A DNA stretch of 64,000 bases from Microlunatus flavus (lineage in GTDB: Bacteria; Actinomycetota; Actinomycetes; Propionibacteriales; Propionibacteriaceae), in NCBI RefSeq assembly GCF_900110855.1, contig NZ_FOFA01000005.1:62001-126000 (forward strand), given 5' to 3'. The notes beneath the pieces are model-generated. The model was not told the DNA's origin, made no database searches, and was given only the letters and a program-made list of their open reading frames with translations. This document shows, piece by piece, positions 24,744 through 34,020 of this stretch (positions within the stretch are counted from its first letter, which is position 1; each line of letters starts with the position of its first letter). Position numbers and translations under genes: made by a program.

Positions 24744-25627
24744 CCGTCGTCGTCGGCTACACCCCGAGCAAGGGCGGGCGGGGCTCGCTGGACCTGGGCC
24801 TGCAGCTCGCGCACGCGCTCGGTGAGGACCTGACCGTGGTCACCGTCGTGCCGCGCCAGTGGGCGACGCCGTCGATGGCCCGGGTCGACGCCGAATTCGG
24901 CGAGTACGCCCGCCAGGTCGGCGAGGAGTCCGAGCGCCAGGCGCGGGACTACCTGTCCGAGACGACGGTGAGTGTCGACGTGACGTACCGGGTCGTCCCC
25001 GGCCGGTCGATCGCGCACGCGCTCGTCGGCGCGGTCGAGGAGACGGACGCGAGCGTGCTCGTGCTCGGCTCGTCCGCCGACGGGCAGGTCGGCCGGGTCG
25101 TCGTCGGGTCGACGGCCGACAAGCTGCTGCACGCCTCCCCCGTGCCGCTGGCGATCAGCCCCCGGGAGTTCCGCTCCACGGCGGCCGACGGCGTCACCAA
25201 GGTGACGGCGGCGTTCTCCGACTCGGAGTCCTCCGTCCGCGTCGTGGGGCGCGTCGCGACGCTCGCCGGGCGCTTCGGGGTGCCGTTGCGCGTCGCGAGC
25301 TTCGGCGTGCGCGGGGCGACGATGTACCCGCCCGTCACCGGCATCACGGCCGAGGACTCGGTCCTGAGCTCCTGGTCCGAGCAGGCCCGCGCCGCCCAGG
25401 AACGCCTGGTCCGCGACGGGGTGGTCCCCGGCTCGGCCGAGCTCGTGATCGCGACCGGCGCCACCTGGGGCGACACCATGGCCTCGGTCCCCTGGGAGCC
25501 GGGCGAGGTCCTCGCCCTCGGCTCGTCGTCGATGGGGCCGGTGGCCCGGGTGTTCCTCGGCTCGCGGGCGACCAAGCTCATCCGCCACGCCCCGGTGCCG
25601 GTGATCGTCCTGCCCCACGAGGGCTGA
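24740..25627 (+). CDS. Tandem universal stress protein
   Basis: A 295-residue protein with two UspA domains. The first ends with the nucleotide-binding stretch LGSSADGQVGRVVVGSTADKLL near residues 110-130. The second ends with LGSSSMGPVARVFLGSRATKLI near 265-285. Both show the G-2x-G-9x-G-S/T type of ATP-binding loop. The gene overlaps the permease gene by 4 bp; permease-Usp pairs are common and suggest that the Usp modulates the transporter in response to energy state. Confidence 0.9.
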   Translation: MTVVVGYTPSKGGRGSLDLGLQLAHALGEDLTVVTVVPRQWATPSMARVDAEFGEYARQVGEESERQARDYLSETTVSVDVTYRVVPGRSIAHALVGAVEETDASVLVLGSSADGQVGRVVVGSTADKLLHASPVPLAISPREFRSTAADGVTKVTAAFSDSESSVRVVGRVATLAGRFGVPLRVASFGVRGATMYPPVTGITAEDSVLSSWSEQARAAQERLVRDGVVPGSAELVIATGATWGDTMASVPWEPGEVLALGSSSMGPVARVFLGSRATKLIRHAPVPVIVLPHEG

Positions 25628-25639
25628 GCGGGACCGCCC

Positions 25640-26422
25640 TCAGCGGACCCGCACCGACAGGCAGGTCACGCAGCCCTCGAGGGCCTCGAACTGGCTGATC
25701 GGCACGGTCACGACGTCGAGGCCCCGCGCGCGGTAGAGCTCGGCGGTCCGCGGGGCGTCGGCCGACATCACCACGGCGCCCCCGCCGAGGTCGACGACGG
25801 CGGTGCCGTGCTCCTCCGGCACGGCGAGGAACGGGACGAACGCACCCGGGTCGTCGACCAGCGGCTCGTACCCGACGACGGTGCCGTCCGGCAGCGCGGT
25901 GACGCCGGACTTGAGGTGCAGCACCTTCGACACGGGCACCGGCACGACCCGGCGCCCGTACGGCTCGACGTGCGCGGCCAGCTGGCGGATGCCCTCGTCG
26001 TCGGTCCGCGCGCTGCGGCCGACGTAGAGCACGTCGCCGACCTCGAGCACGTCGCCGCCGTCGAGGTGGCCCTCGGACGAGATGCGGGCGACCTCGAGGT
26101 CGACGCCGTCCGCCGCCAGGCGCCGCAGCGCGGCCTCGACGCCCGGCACCTCGCCACGCCGGCTCGGCGCGCCCGGCGAGGTCAGCACGGCGAGCCGGTC
26201 GACGACGACCAGGGCGTCCTCGACGAACACCCCGTCGGCGTGCTCGGGCGCCTCCTCCACCTCCACGACGTCCCACCCGTGGTCGGCGAAGGCGGCCACG
26301 TAGCCCTGCCACTGCTCGCGGGCCAGCCCCGGGTCCACGGGCACGCGGTCGAGGTGGGTGAGCTCGCCCTCGGCGAGGCGGGGCGACGGCGGGCGGACGA
26401 GGATCAGCGGCGTCGTGGGCAC
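25640..26422 (-). CDS. ddaH: Dimethylargininase (DDAH)
   Basis: A 260-residue amidinotransferase-fold hydrolase. VFVEDALVVVDRLAVLT near residue 65 carries the substrate-binding acidic residues, VLHLKSGVTAL near 165 carries the catalytic His, and the nucleophile Cys is in EGCVTCLSV near the C-terminus. The family releases dimethylamine or methylamine from methylated arginines to give citrulline. The gene converges on the Usp gene with 12 bp between stops. Confidence 0.9.
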   Translation of the reverse strand: MPTTPLILVRPPSPRLAEGELTHLDRVPVDPGLAREQWQGYVAAFADHGWDVVEVEEAPEHADGVFVEDALVVVDRLAVLTSPGAPSRRGEVPGVEAALRRLAADGVDLEVARISSEGHLDGGDVLEVGDVLYVGRSARTDDEGIRQLAAHVEPYGRRVVPVPVSKVLHLKSGVTALPDGTVVGYEPLVDDPGAFVPFLAVPEEHGTAVVDLGGGAVVMSADAPRTAELYRARGLDVVTVPISQFEALEGCVTCLSVRVR

Positions 26423-26446
26423 GGACCCACTCTGGCAGGACCCGGG

Positions 26447-27403
26447 TCAGTCGGCGACGAGCGCGACCTTGATCCGCGACGCCTGCGGGCGGGCGTAGAG
26501 CGCGTACGCCGTCTGCGCCTCACGCACGCCGACGCGGTGCGTCAGGTAGCCCGCGAAGTCGGCCCGGTGCTCGCGCAGGTAGTCCCGTCCGGCCTCCAGC
26601 ACCCCCACCCAGTCCTCGACCGTGCGGCCCGTGCTCAGGGTGAGCCCGCGCTCGTACATCTCCCGGTACGGCAGGACGTACTCCTCGTCGTCGACCGCGC
26701 CGAAGCCCAGCACGAAGCCCCGGTCGGCGACCGCGCGGAGCGCGTCGCGCAGCGTGGCTTGCTGGTGACCCACGGCCTCGACCACGACCTCGGGGCGCCG
26801 GCTGCGGTCGAGCTCGGCGAGCCAGCGCCGGCTCGGGGCCTGCACCACGACGTCGGCCCCGTAGTGACGGGCGACCTCCTCGCGGGGCACGGGGTCCACC
26901 ACGGTGATCGTCCCGGCGCCCCGCCGGCGCAGTAGGTGCACGAACGCCAGCCCGATCGGCCCGGCGCCGATGACCGCGACGGGCCGGCCGGCGACGTCGG
27001 GGAGGCCGTTCGCCGCGCGGAGGACCGTGGCGACCGACTGGATGGGGACGGCGTCGGCGTCGTCGAGCTCGTCGGGGACACCGATGAACGTGGTGTCGGA
27101 CTCGACGAGGTACTCGCTCAGCCCCTGCCCGGCGCCGCCCGTCCCGACGACCCGCTGCCCGACGCGGAGCACCGGGCTGGCGCTCTCGACGACCAGCCCC
27201 ACGATCTCGTGGATCGGTGCGCCGCCGTGCCAGCCCCGGTCGGAGGCCGTCGCGACCTGCAGCAGCGGCGGCATGTCGCTGCCGCAGAGGCCGCCGGCGA
27301 GGAAGCGCAGCCGGACCTGGCCCGGCCGCAGCCCGGGGTGCTGCTCGGCCCGCTCGACCCGCCTGACCACGGCGGGGCCGTCGAGCACGTACGCCCAGGT
27401 CAT
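26447..27403 (-). CDS. Zinc-binding MDR alcohol dehydrogenase-like protein
   Basis: A 318-residue medium-chain dehydrogenase. The catalytic zinc site is suggested by GGLCGSDMP near residue 38 and PIHEIVG near 63. The Rossmann motif is VAVIGAGPIGLAFVHLLRRRG near 140. It is shorter than the usual 340-360 residues because the four-cysteine structural-zinc lobe is missing. ATG 27403 has GAGGAG upstream. It may oxidise a sugar alcohol or threonine-like substrate; this is not decidable. Confidence 0.85.
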   Translation of the reverse strand: MTWAYVLDGPAVVRRVERAEQHPGLRPGQVRLRFLAGGLCGSDMPPLLQVATASDRGWHGGAPIHEIVGLVVESASPVLRVGQRVVGTGGAGQGLSEYLVESDTTFIGVPDELDDADAVPIQSVATVLRAANGLPDVAGRPVAVIGAGPIGLAFVHLLRRRGAGTITVVDPVPREEVARHYGADVVVQAPSRRWLAELDRSRRPEVVVEAVGHQQATLRDALRAVADRGFVLGFGAVDDEEYVLPYREMYERGLTLSTGRTVEDWVGVLEAGRDYLREHRADFAGYLTHRVGVREAQTAYALYARPQASRIKVALVAD

Positions 27404-27489
27404 CCGACTCCTCCCGAGGACCGCGCGACACCCGGCGCGGCGTCCCCTGCCCCGATCATGCCGCGCGCCCGCTCTGGCAGGATCGCGGC

Positions 27490-28335
27490 GTGGCCTCCCT
27501 CCTCTCCCGGCTGACGCCGGCCGCGGAGGCGGCGGCCCGCGAGGCCGGGGTCGAGGTCCGCGACCTGCGCGGCGACGAGATGGCGGCGGCGTCGGCCCTG
27601 TACGCCGAGGTCTGGGGGCTCGGGCCGCAGGAGAGCCCGATGGAGCCCGGCCTGCTGGTCGCGCTCGGCTTCGCCGGCAGCTACGTCAGCGGCGCGTTCG
27701 ACGCCGACGGGACCCTGGTGGGGTCGTGCGCCGGCTTCCTGGGCACGGCCGGTGCCGGGCACCCGCTCCTGCTGCACTCCCACATCGCCGCGGTCCGGCC
27801 GGGCAGCGGACGCGGCATCGGCACCGCGCTCAAGCTCCACCAGCGCGCCTGGTGCGCCGGGCACGGCGTCGCCACCATCGGCTGGACCTACGACCCGCTC
27901 ATCGCGCGCAACGCCTGGTTCAACCTCGGCCGGCTCGGGGCGCACGTCGAGACCTACCTCGTCGACTTCTACGGGCGCATGGACGACGGCCTGAACGCGG
28001 GCGAGGAGAGCGACCGGCTGCTCGTCCACTGGCCGGTCGACCCCGACGAGGTGCACCCGGCCGCTCCGGACGAGGGCCGCGCGCACGCCGCGCTCGCGGT
28101 CGGCGGGGACGGCGGACCCGTCGCCCACCCCGCGGTGCCGGTCGACGCCGCCGTCGTCACGCTCGCGGTGCCGCACGACGTCGAGGCGCTGCGCAGGAGC
28201 GACCGCGCGGTCGCGTCGCGCTGGCGCAGCGCCTTCCGCGACGCGTACGCCGACCTGCACGAGCAGGGCTGGCGGGTGCGGCGCTTCGCCCGCGAGGGCC
28301 GCTACGTGCTCGGCCGGACGACCGGCTCGGGCTGA
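27490..28335 (+). CDS. GNAT acyltransferase (COG3375-like), partner of the racemase
   Basis: A 281-residue GNAT protein. The acyl-CoA loop (VRPGSGRGIGTALKLHQRAW) is near residue 105, followed by TIGWTYDPLIARNAWFNLGRLGAHVETY, a stretch typical of the COG3375 group. It lies 13 bp upstream of the enolase-superfamily racemase gene. In Geobacillus-type systems a GNAT N-succinyltransferase next to N-succinylamino-acid racemase takes part in converting D- to L-amino acids. This gene is a good candidate for that succinyltransferase (inference from pairing). Confidence 0.85.
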   Translation: MASLLSRLTPAAEAAAREAGVEVRDLRGDEMAAASALYAEVWGLGPQESPMEPGLLVALGFAGSYVSGAFDADGTLVGSCAGFLGTAGAGHPLLLHSHIAAVRPGSGRGIGTALKLHQRAWCAGHGVATIGWTYDPLIARNAWFNLGRLGAHVETYLVDFYGRMDDGLNAGEESDRLLVHWPVDPDEVHPAAPDEGRAHAALAVGGDGGPVAHPAVPVDAAVVTLAVPHDVEALRRSDRAVASRWRSAFRDAYADLHEQGWRVRRFAREGRYVLGRTTGSG

Positions 28336-28348
28336 GGGAGGGAGACGC

Positions 28349-29488
28349 ATGACCCTGCACCTGGAGGAGGTGGCGCTGCACCTCGTGCGGATGCCGCTGG
28401 TCTCGCCGTTCACGACGTCGTTCGGCACGGAGACGGAACGGCTGGCGCTGATCGTCGAGGTCCGCACGACCGCGGACGGCACGGAGGTCGTGGGCTGGGG
28501 CGAGTGCGTCGCCCAGGAGGAGCCGACCTACTCCGCCGAGTACGTCGCGGGGGCGCAGGCCGTCATCGTCGACCACCTGCTGCCGCGGCTGTTCGCCGCG
28601 CAGCGCGAGCGCCCGCTCAGCGCGGAGACCGTCGGCGAGGTCCTCGCGCCGGTCGTGGGTCATCCGATGGCCAAGGCCGCGCTGGAGATGGCGCTGCTCG
28701 ACGCCCAGCTCCGCGCCGCCGGCACCTCCTTCGCCGACCACCTGGGCGTCACCGTGGACAAGGTCCCCTCCGGGGTGTCCGTCGGCATCCAGGACTCCGT
28801 GCCGCAGCTGCTCGACGTGGTCGAGGGCTACCTCGACCAGGGCTACCGCCGCATCAAGCTCAAGATCAAGCCCGGCCGGGACGTCGAGCCGACGCGGGCC
28901 GTGCGCGAGCGGTTCGGCGACATCCCGCTCCAGGTCGACGCCAACGCCGCGTACACGCTCGCCGACGCGGCCGTGCTGCGCCGCCTCGACGCCTTCGACC
29001 TGCTGCTGATCGAGCAGCCGCTGGCCGAGGACGACCTGCGCCAGCACGCGCTGCTGGCGCGCCAAATCACGACTCCGGTCTGCCTCGACGAGTCCGTCGT
29101 CTCCGCCGCGCGCGCCGCCGACGCGCTGGCCATGGGGGCGGCGAGCATCGTCAACATCAAGCCGGGACGCGTGGGCGGCTACCTCGAGGCCAGGCGCATC
29201 CATGACCTGTGCCGGGCGTCGGGCGCGGCCGTCTGGTGCGGCGGCATGCTCGAGACCGGCCTGGGCCGGACCGCCAACGCCGCGCTCGCCGGGCTGCCCG
29301 GCTTCACGCTGACCGGCGACATCTCGGGCTCCGACCGCTTCTACGCCGAGGACCTCACCGAGGAGGTCCGCATGGTCGAGGGCTGGGTCGCGGTGTCGCG
29401 CGAGCCCGGCGTCGGACCCGCCCCGGAACCCGCCCGGCTCGAGGCCTTCGGCGTCGGGCGCCAGGTCGTCGAGGCCCCCGCCCCCTGA
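28349..29488 (+). CDS. menC: o-Succinylbenzoate synthase / N-succinylamino-acid racemase
   Basis: A 379-residue enolase-superfamily enzyme with the full active site: KLKIKPG (K-x-K) near residue 170, QVDANAAY near 195, LIEQPL near 223, CLDES near 250 and the second lysine in VNIKPGRVGG near 275. Members either make o-succinylbenzoate for menaquinone, racemise N-succinylamino acids, or do both. No other men gene is nearby and a GNAT gene is directly upstream, which favours a racemase role or dual function. GGAGGGAG precedes the ATG. Confidence 0.88.
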   Translation: MTLHLEEVALHLVRMPLVSPFTTSFGTETERLALIVEVRTTADGTEVVGWGECVAQEEPTYSAEYVAGAQAVIVDHLLPRLFAAQRERPLSAETVGEVLAPVVGHPMAKAALEMALLDAQLRAAGTSFADHLGVTVDKVPSGVSVGIQDSVPQLLDVVEGYLDQGYRRIKLKIKPGRDVEPTRAVRERFGDIPLQVDANAAYTLADAAVLRRLDAFDLLLIEQPLAEDDLRQHALLARQITTPVCLDESVVSAARAADALAMGAASIVNIKPGRVGGYLEARRIHDLCRASGAAVWCGGMLETGLGRTANAALAGLPGFTLTGDISGSDRFYAEDLTEEVRMVEGWVAVSREPGVGPAPEPARLEAFGVGRQVVEAPAP

Positions 29489-30492
29489 TGCCCGCCCCCG
29501 AGGTCCGCGTCCGGGTGGGCGCCCGGACCCTGACGCTCACCAACCTCGACAAGCCGCTCTACCCCGACGGCTTCACCAAGGGCGAGGTGATCGACTACTA
29601 CGCGCGCATCGCCGAGGTGATGCTGCCGCACGTCCGCGACCGCGGGCTGACCCGGCTGCGCTACCCCGGCGGTGTCCCGGCCGACCACGTCGCCCCCGAC
29701 ACCGGCGGCACCACGCCGCTCGCCGCCGGCTCGTTCTACGAGAAGAACGCGCCGGTCGGCACGCCGGACTGGGTGCCGCGCCAGCCGGTGCGGACCAGCG
29801 AGGGCGTCATCGACTACGTCGTCGCCGACGAGCCGGCCACGCTGGTCTGGCTGGCCAACCTCGCCGCCCTCGAGCTGCACGTCCCGCAGTGGACGCTGAG
29901 CAGCGGCCGCGTCGGCGAGGACGGCGTGCTGGACCTGCCGGGTGAGGAACCGTTCGATGGCGAGCCGCTGGCCGACCGGCTCGTCGTCGACCTCGACCCC
30001 GGGGCCGGCATGGACGTGCTCGACTCGGCCCGGGCCGCGCTGCTCGTCGCGGGGGCGATGGCGGCCGACGGGCTCGTGCCCGTGCCGCAGACGTCGGGGA
30101 GCAAGGGCGTCCAGGTGTACGCGGCGCTCGCCCCCTGCCGCGCCCGCGACGCCTGGGCGTACGTGAAGGGCCTGAACGTGCGGATGGCCCGCGAGCGGCC
30201 CGACTTCTTCGTCTCGACCGTCTCGGTCCAGGCCCGCCGCGGGCGGATCTACGTCGACCACAACCAGGACCTCCCGGCCCGCAACACCATCGCGCCCTAC
30301 TCGCTGCGGGGCCGCGCACTGCCTGCGGTGGCGACGCCGGTGACCTGGGAGGAGCTGGCCGCCGCGACGAGGCCCGAGGACCTCCGCTTCTCCCCCGCCG
30401 ACGTGCTGCGCCGCGTCGAGGAGCACGGCGACCTCGCCGCCGACCTCCTGCTCGACGACCGGCCGCCGCTGCCCGCCCTGCCCACCGGCTGA
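29488..30492 (+). CDS. LigD-type primase-polymerase domain protein
   Basis: A 334-residue stand-alone polymerase domain of the archaeo-eukaryotic primase family found in bacterial NHEJ ligase D. It starts with LTLTNLDKPLYPDGFTKGEVIDYY and contains RYPGGV, the metal-binding RLVVDLDPG near residue 170, QTSGSKGVQVY near 205 and YVDHNQDLPARNTIAPYSLR near 250. No ligase or nuclease domain is attached and no ku gene is in the window. Its ATG overlaps the menC stop by one base, probably only a positional coupling. Confidence 0.92.
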   Translation: MPAPEVRVRVGARTLTLTNLDKPLYPDGFTKGEVIDYYARIAEVMLPHVRDRGLTRLRYPGGVPADHVAPDTGGTTPLAAGSFYEKNAPVGTPDWVPRQPVRTSEGVIDYVVADEPATLVWLANLAALELHVPQWTLSSGRVGEDGVLDLPGEEPFDGEPLADRLVVDLDPGAGMDVLDSARAALLVAGAMAADGLVPVPQTSGSKGVQVYAALAPCRARDAWAYVKGLNVRMARERPDFFVSTVSVQARRGRIYVDHNQDLPARNTIAPYSLRGRALPAVATPVTWEELAAATRPEDLRFSPADVLRRVEEHGDLAADLLLDDRPPLPALPTG

Positions 30493-30513
30493 GGGCTGGC
30501 ACGCTTGCGTCTC

Positions 30514-32349
30514 GTGACGACCGCCACGACCGCCGCACCACCCGCCCAGGCCGACGCCTCGGGTTCGACCTCGCCGCTGCGCGACCTCTGGCAGCACCAC
30601 CGCCGGTTCCGGCCGCGCGTGGTGGCGGCCGTCGCGGCCACGACGGTCAACACCGCCGCCGACGTCGCGCCCGAGCTGCTGCTCGGGGTGGCGGTGGACG
30701 TCGTGGTCCGGGGCTCGGACTCGTTCGCGGCCACGTTCTTCGGCGTCGAGGGGCGGTTCGGCCAGCTGCTGATCATCGCGCTGCTCAACGTGGTCGTCTG
30801 GGTCGTGGAGTCGGCGACCGACTACGCCGCCTCGATCCTGTGGCGCGGGCTGGCGCAGTCGGTCGAGCACGACCTGCGCGTGGAGACGTACGCCAACGTC
30901 CAGGACCTCGACGTGTCCTGGCACGAGGGTTCCGCGCCCGGGCGCGTGCTGTCGGTCGTGAGCGACGACGTCAACCAGCTCGAACGGTTCCTCGACACCG
31001 GGGCGCGGGTCATCCTCCACACGTTCTGGACCGTGGTCTTCGTCGGCGCGGTCTTCGCGGCGACCTCGTGGACGATGACGCTGCTCGCGTTCCTGCCGGT
31101 GCCGGTGATCGTCATCGGCTCCATCGCGTTCCAGCGGCGCCTCGAACCCCTCTACGCCGCCGTGCGCGCCCGCGCCGGTGACGTCAGCGCCACCATCGCG
31201 ACCAACCTCGGCGGGCTCACCACGATCAAGGCGTTCACCGCCGAGAAGCGCGAGGTGGAGCGCGTCCGCGAGGTCTCCGACGGCTACCGCGACGCCAACC
31301 TGCGGGCCATCCGCTGGTCGTCGGCCTTCGTCCCGCTGATCCGCATGGCGATCCTCGCCGGCTTCACCTCCACGCTGCTGCTCGGCGGCTGGCTGACGAT
31401 CAACGGCCGGCTCGAGGTCGGCCTCTACACCGTGCTGGTCTTCATGACCCAGCGCCTGCTCTGGCCGCTGACCGACGTCGGCCAGACCCTCGACCTCTAC
31501 CAGCGGGCCATGGCCTCGACGCGGCGCATCTTCGCGCTGCTGCGCGAACGGGGCGAGCAGCAGCCGGGCACCGGCGTGCTCGCTCCCCCGGTCCGTGGCG
31601 GCGTCGAGCTGCGCGGCGTGCGCTTCGGCTACGCCGACGGGCCCGACGTGCTGCGCGGCCTCGACCTCGTGGTCCCGGCCGGGCAGACCCACGCCGTCGT
31701 CGGCACCACCGGCGCCGGCAAGTCGAGCCTGCTGCGGCTCGTGCTCCGCTTCTCCGACCCGCGCGAGGGACAGGTCCTGCTCGACGGGACCGACGTGCGC
31801 GAGCTCGGCTGGGACGCCCTGCGCGGCGCGATCGGCTACGTGAGCCAGGACGTCTTCCTCTTCCACGGCACCGTGCGCGACAACCTCGCGTACGGGCGGG
31901 TCGACGCGACCGACGAGCAGGTCCGCGAGGCGGCCCGGCTGGCCGAGGCCGACGGGTTCATCAGCGCGCTGCCGCAGGGCTACGACACCGTGGTCGGCGA
32001 GCGCGGGCAGACCCTGTCGGGCGGCCAGCGCCAGCGCATCGCGCTGGCCCGGGCGATCCTGCGCGACCCCGCGCTGCTCGTCCTCGACGAGGCGACCTCG
32101 GCCGTCGACACCGAGACCGAGGCGGCCATCCAGCGTTCGCTGGCCGCCGTGACCGCGAGCCGGACCGCCCTCGTCGTCGCCCACCGGCTCTCGACGGTGC
32201 GCGACGCGGACCGGATCTGGGTGCTGTCGGAGGGCCGGGTGGCCGAGGCGGGGTCGCACGACGAGCTCGTCGCGGCCGGCGGGATCTACGCCGGGCTGTG
32301 GGCCGTGCAGATCGGCGAGGCGGCCGGGGTGGTCGGCGCGGCTCGGTAG
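30514..32349 (+). CDS. ABC exporter (fused membrane and ATPase domains)
   Basis: An ABC half-transporter of about 611 residues. Six membrane helices occupy residues ~35-310. The ATPase domain has Walker [10 protein letters not shown] near residue 400, signature LSGGQRQR near 500 and Walker [13 protein letters not shown] near 522. It works as a dimer exporting drugs, lipids or peptides. GTG 30514 is preferred over TTG 30505. A TetR regulator follows after 9 bp and probably controls it. Confidence 0.93.
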   Translation: MTTATTAAPPAQADASGSTSPLRDLWQHHRRFRPRVVAAVAATTVNTAADVAPELLLGVAVDVVVRGSDSFAATFFGVEGRFGQLLIIALLNVVVWVVESATDYAASILWRGLAQSVEHDLRVETYANVQDLDVSWHEGSAPGRVLSVVSDDVNQLERFLDTGARVILHTFWTVVFVGAVFAATSWTMTLLAFLPVPVIVIGSIAFQRRLEPLYAAVRARAGDVSATIATNLGGLTTIKAFTAEKREVERVREVSDGYRDANLRAIRWSSAFVPLIRMAILAGFTSTLLLGGWLTINGRLEVGLYTVLVFMTQRLLWPLTDVGQTLDLYQRAMASTRRIFALLRERGEQQPGTGVLAPPVRGGVELRGVRFGYADGPDVLRGLDLVVPAGQTHAVVGTTGAGKSSLLRLVLRFSDPREGQVLLDGTDVRELGWDALRGAIGYVSQDVFLFHGTVRDNLAYGRVDATDEQVREAARLAEADGFISALPQGYDTVVGERGQTLSGGQRQRIALARAILRDPALLVLDEATSAVDTETEAAIQRSLAAVTASRTALVVAHRLSTVRDADRIWVLSEGRVAEAGSHDELVAAGGIYAGLWAVQIGEAAGVVGAAR

Positions 32350-32358
32350 TGTGACCGG

Positions 32359-33021
32359 GTGTCGAGCGCTGCGCAGACCACCGGCAGCGGCGCCGACGAG
32401 GTGACGGTCCGCGGCGCCCGCCTGCCGCGGGACCAGCGTCGCGCGCAGCTCCTCGACGCCGCCAACGACGTCTTCACCACCCGCGGCTACCACGCCGCCG
32501 CGATGGACGACATCGCCGCGGCGGCGGGCATCAGCAAGCCGGTGCTCTACCAGCACTTCGACTCCAAGCTCGAGCTCTACCTCGCGCTGCTCGACCAGGC
32601 GTGCGACGCCCTCGTCGAGGTCGTGCGCGACGGGCTCGACTCCACCGACCACAACGCGGACCGCGTCGTCGCGGCGATGGGGGCGTTCTTCGACTTCGTC
32701 TCCTCGACCAGCGGGGAGTTCCGCTTCGTCTTCGAGTCCGACCTCACCGGCGACGGCCGGGTGCAGGAACGGCTCTGGCGGGTCAACAACGACGTCGCCG
32801 ACCTCATCGCCGCGGTGATCGCCGAGGACACCCGGCTGCCGCCGGAGCACTCGAAGCTCCTGGCCATCTCGATGGTCGGCCTCGCCCAGGTCGGCGCGCG
32901 CTACTGGGTCTCCGACCGCAGCGCCGCCATCGGCCTGGAGCAGGCCAAGGCCCTCGTCAGCACCCTCGCCTGGCGCGGGATCAGCGGTTTCCCGCTCCAC
33001 GAGCCCCGCGAACGCGGCTGA
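32359..33021 (+). CDS. TetR family transcriptional regulator
   Basis: A 220-residue regulator. The DNA-binding domain at residues ~25-70 reads RRAQLLDAANDVFTTRGYHAAAMDDIAAAAGISKPVLYQHFDSK in the expected order (split here: the helix-turn-helix is AAMDDIAAAAGISKPVLYQHF). The C-terminal part resembles the TetR_C group common in actinobacteria. It lies 9 bp after the ABC exporter gene, so it may repress that transporter. Two hairpins follow it. Confidence 0.9.
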   Translation: MSSAAQTTGSGADEVTVRGARLPRDQRRAQLLDAANDVFTTRGYHAAAMDDIAAAAGISKPVLYQHFDSKLELYLALLDQACDALVEVVRDGLDSTDHNADRVVAAMGAFFDFVSSTSGEFRFVFESDLTGDGRVQERLWRVNNDVADLIAAVIAEDTRLPPEHSKLLAISMVGLAQVGARYWVSDRSAAIGLEQAKALVSTLAWRGISGFPLHEPRERG

Positions 33022-33035
33022 CCCTCCTCCCGCTC

Positions 33036-33096
33036 GCCGAGAGGTAGGTTGCCGCGCTTCGTGGGGCCCGGAACGCGCGGCAACCTACCGCTCGGC
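33036..33096. repeat. Long imperfect inverted repeat (21-bp arms)
   Basis: Arms 33036-33056 and 33076-33096 are inverted copies with a single mismatch, separated by 19 bp. The core of each arm contains GGTAGGTTGCCGCG or its complement. It lies 15 bp after the tetR stop and 15 bp before a separate, perfect terminator hairpin. Because a terminator is already present, this may be a dispersed palindromic element of the genome rather than a terminator. Confidence 0.8.
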
Positions 33097-33110
33097 GGGG
33101 CTGGAGACGC

Positions 33111-33150
33111 AGGACGGCCCGCGTACGCCGAGGCGTACGCGGGCCGTCCT
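33111..33150. terminator. Perfect 19-bp hairpin between convergent tetR and sugar ABC operon
   Basis: Arms 33111-33129 and 33132-33150 are perfectly complementary, containing GCGTACGCC. The element sits just before the end of the minus-strand ABC operon and after tetR, so it can terminate both units. Confidence 0.88.
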
Positions 33151-33171
33151 GGTGCTGCTGAGGGCTGGAGC

Positions 33172-34020
33172 TCAGCCCCGCTGGAGCGTGGTCGCGCCGG
33201 TCATGATCGCGACGGCCTCGGTGGGCGTGTGCGACTTGGGCGTGATGACGCCGGCGCAGCCGCCCAGGCGGGCGATGTGGATCCGGTCGGCCACCTCGAA
33301 CACGTTCGGCATGTTGTGGCTGATCAGGATGACCGGCAGGCCCTTGTCGCGGATCTGCTGGATCAGGTTGAGGACCTGTCCGGTCTCCTTGACACCGAGC
33401 GCCGCGGTGGGCTCGTCGAGGACGACGAACTTGGTGGCGAACGTCGCCGCGCGGGCGACCGCGACGGCCTGGCGCTGACCGCCGGAGAGGGTCTCCACGG
33501 CCTGTCCCATGTTCTGCACGGTCGCGATCCCGAGGTTGGCCATCGACTTGCCGGCGTCGGCCTTCATGCCGCTCTTGTCGAGCATCCGGAAGACCGACCC
33601 GAGCGGGCCGGACCGGCGCCGCTCGCGGCCGAGGAACATGTTGGCCGCGATGTCCAGGGCGGGCGCGACAGCGAGGGTCTGGTAGACGGTCTCGATGCCC
33701 GCCGCACGGGCGTCCTGCGGGGTCTTGAAGCTGACCTCGCGCCCGTCCAGGTAGAGCTGGCCGGAGTCCGGCGTGAGCGCGCCGGTCGCCGCCTTGATCA
33801 GGGTCGACTTGCCCGCCCCGTTGTCGCCGATGATCGCGAGGATCTCGCCCGGGTAGAGGTCGAGGTCGACCCCGTCCAGGCCGATGACCTTGCCGAACGT
33901 CTTGATCAGCTTGCGCGCCGACAGGACGGTCTGGCTCGGGTCGGCGACGCCTTCCTGGACGGCGTCGAGGTCGACGCCGTTGACGGTGCCGTAGCCCGCC
34001 TCGTTCTGGGTGGCGCTCAT
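33172..34020 (-). CDS. Sugar ABC transporter ATP-binding protein
   Basis: A 282-residue single-domain ATPase of the carbohydrate-uptake CUT2 type. Walker A is GDNGAGKST near residue 67, signature LSGGQRQAVAVARA near 165 and Walker B VVLDEPTAALG near 185. CUT2 ATPases are often two fused domains; this one has a single domain, like FrcA-type systems. ATG 34020 overlaps the permease stop (ATGA). It is the last gene of the binding protein-permease-ATPase operon. Confidence 0.92.
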   Translation of the reverse strand: MSATQNEAGYGTVNGVDLDAVQEGVADPSQTVLSARKLIKTFGKVIGLDGVDLDLYPGEILAIIGDNGAGKSTLIKAATGALTPDSGQLYLDGREVSFKTPQDARAAGIETVYQTLAVAPALDIAANMFLGRERRRSGPLGSVFRMLDKSGMKADAGKSMANLGIATVQNMGQAVETLSGGQRQAVAVARAATFATKFVVLDEPTAALGVKETGQVLNLIQQIRDKGLPVILISHNMPNVFEVADRIHIARLGGCAGVITPKSHTPTEAVAIMTGATTLQRG

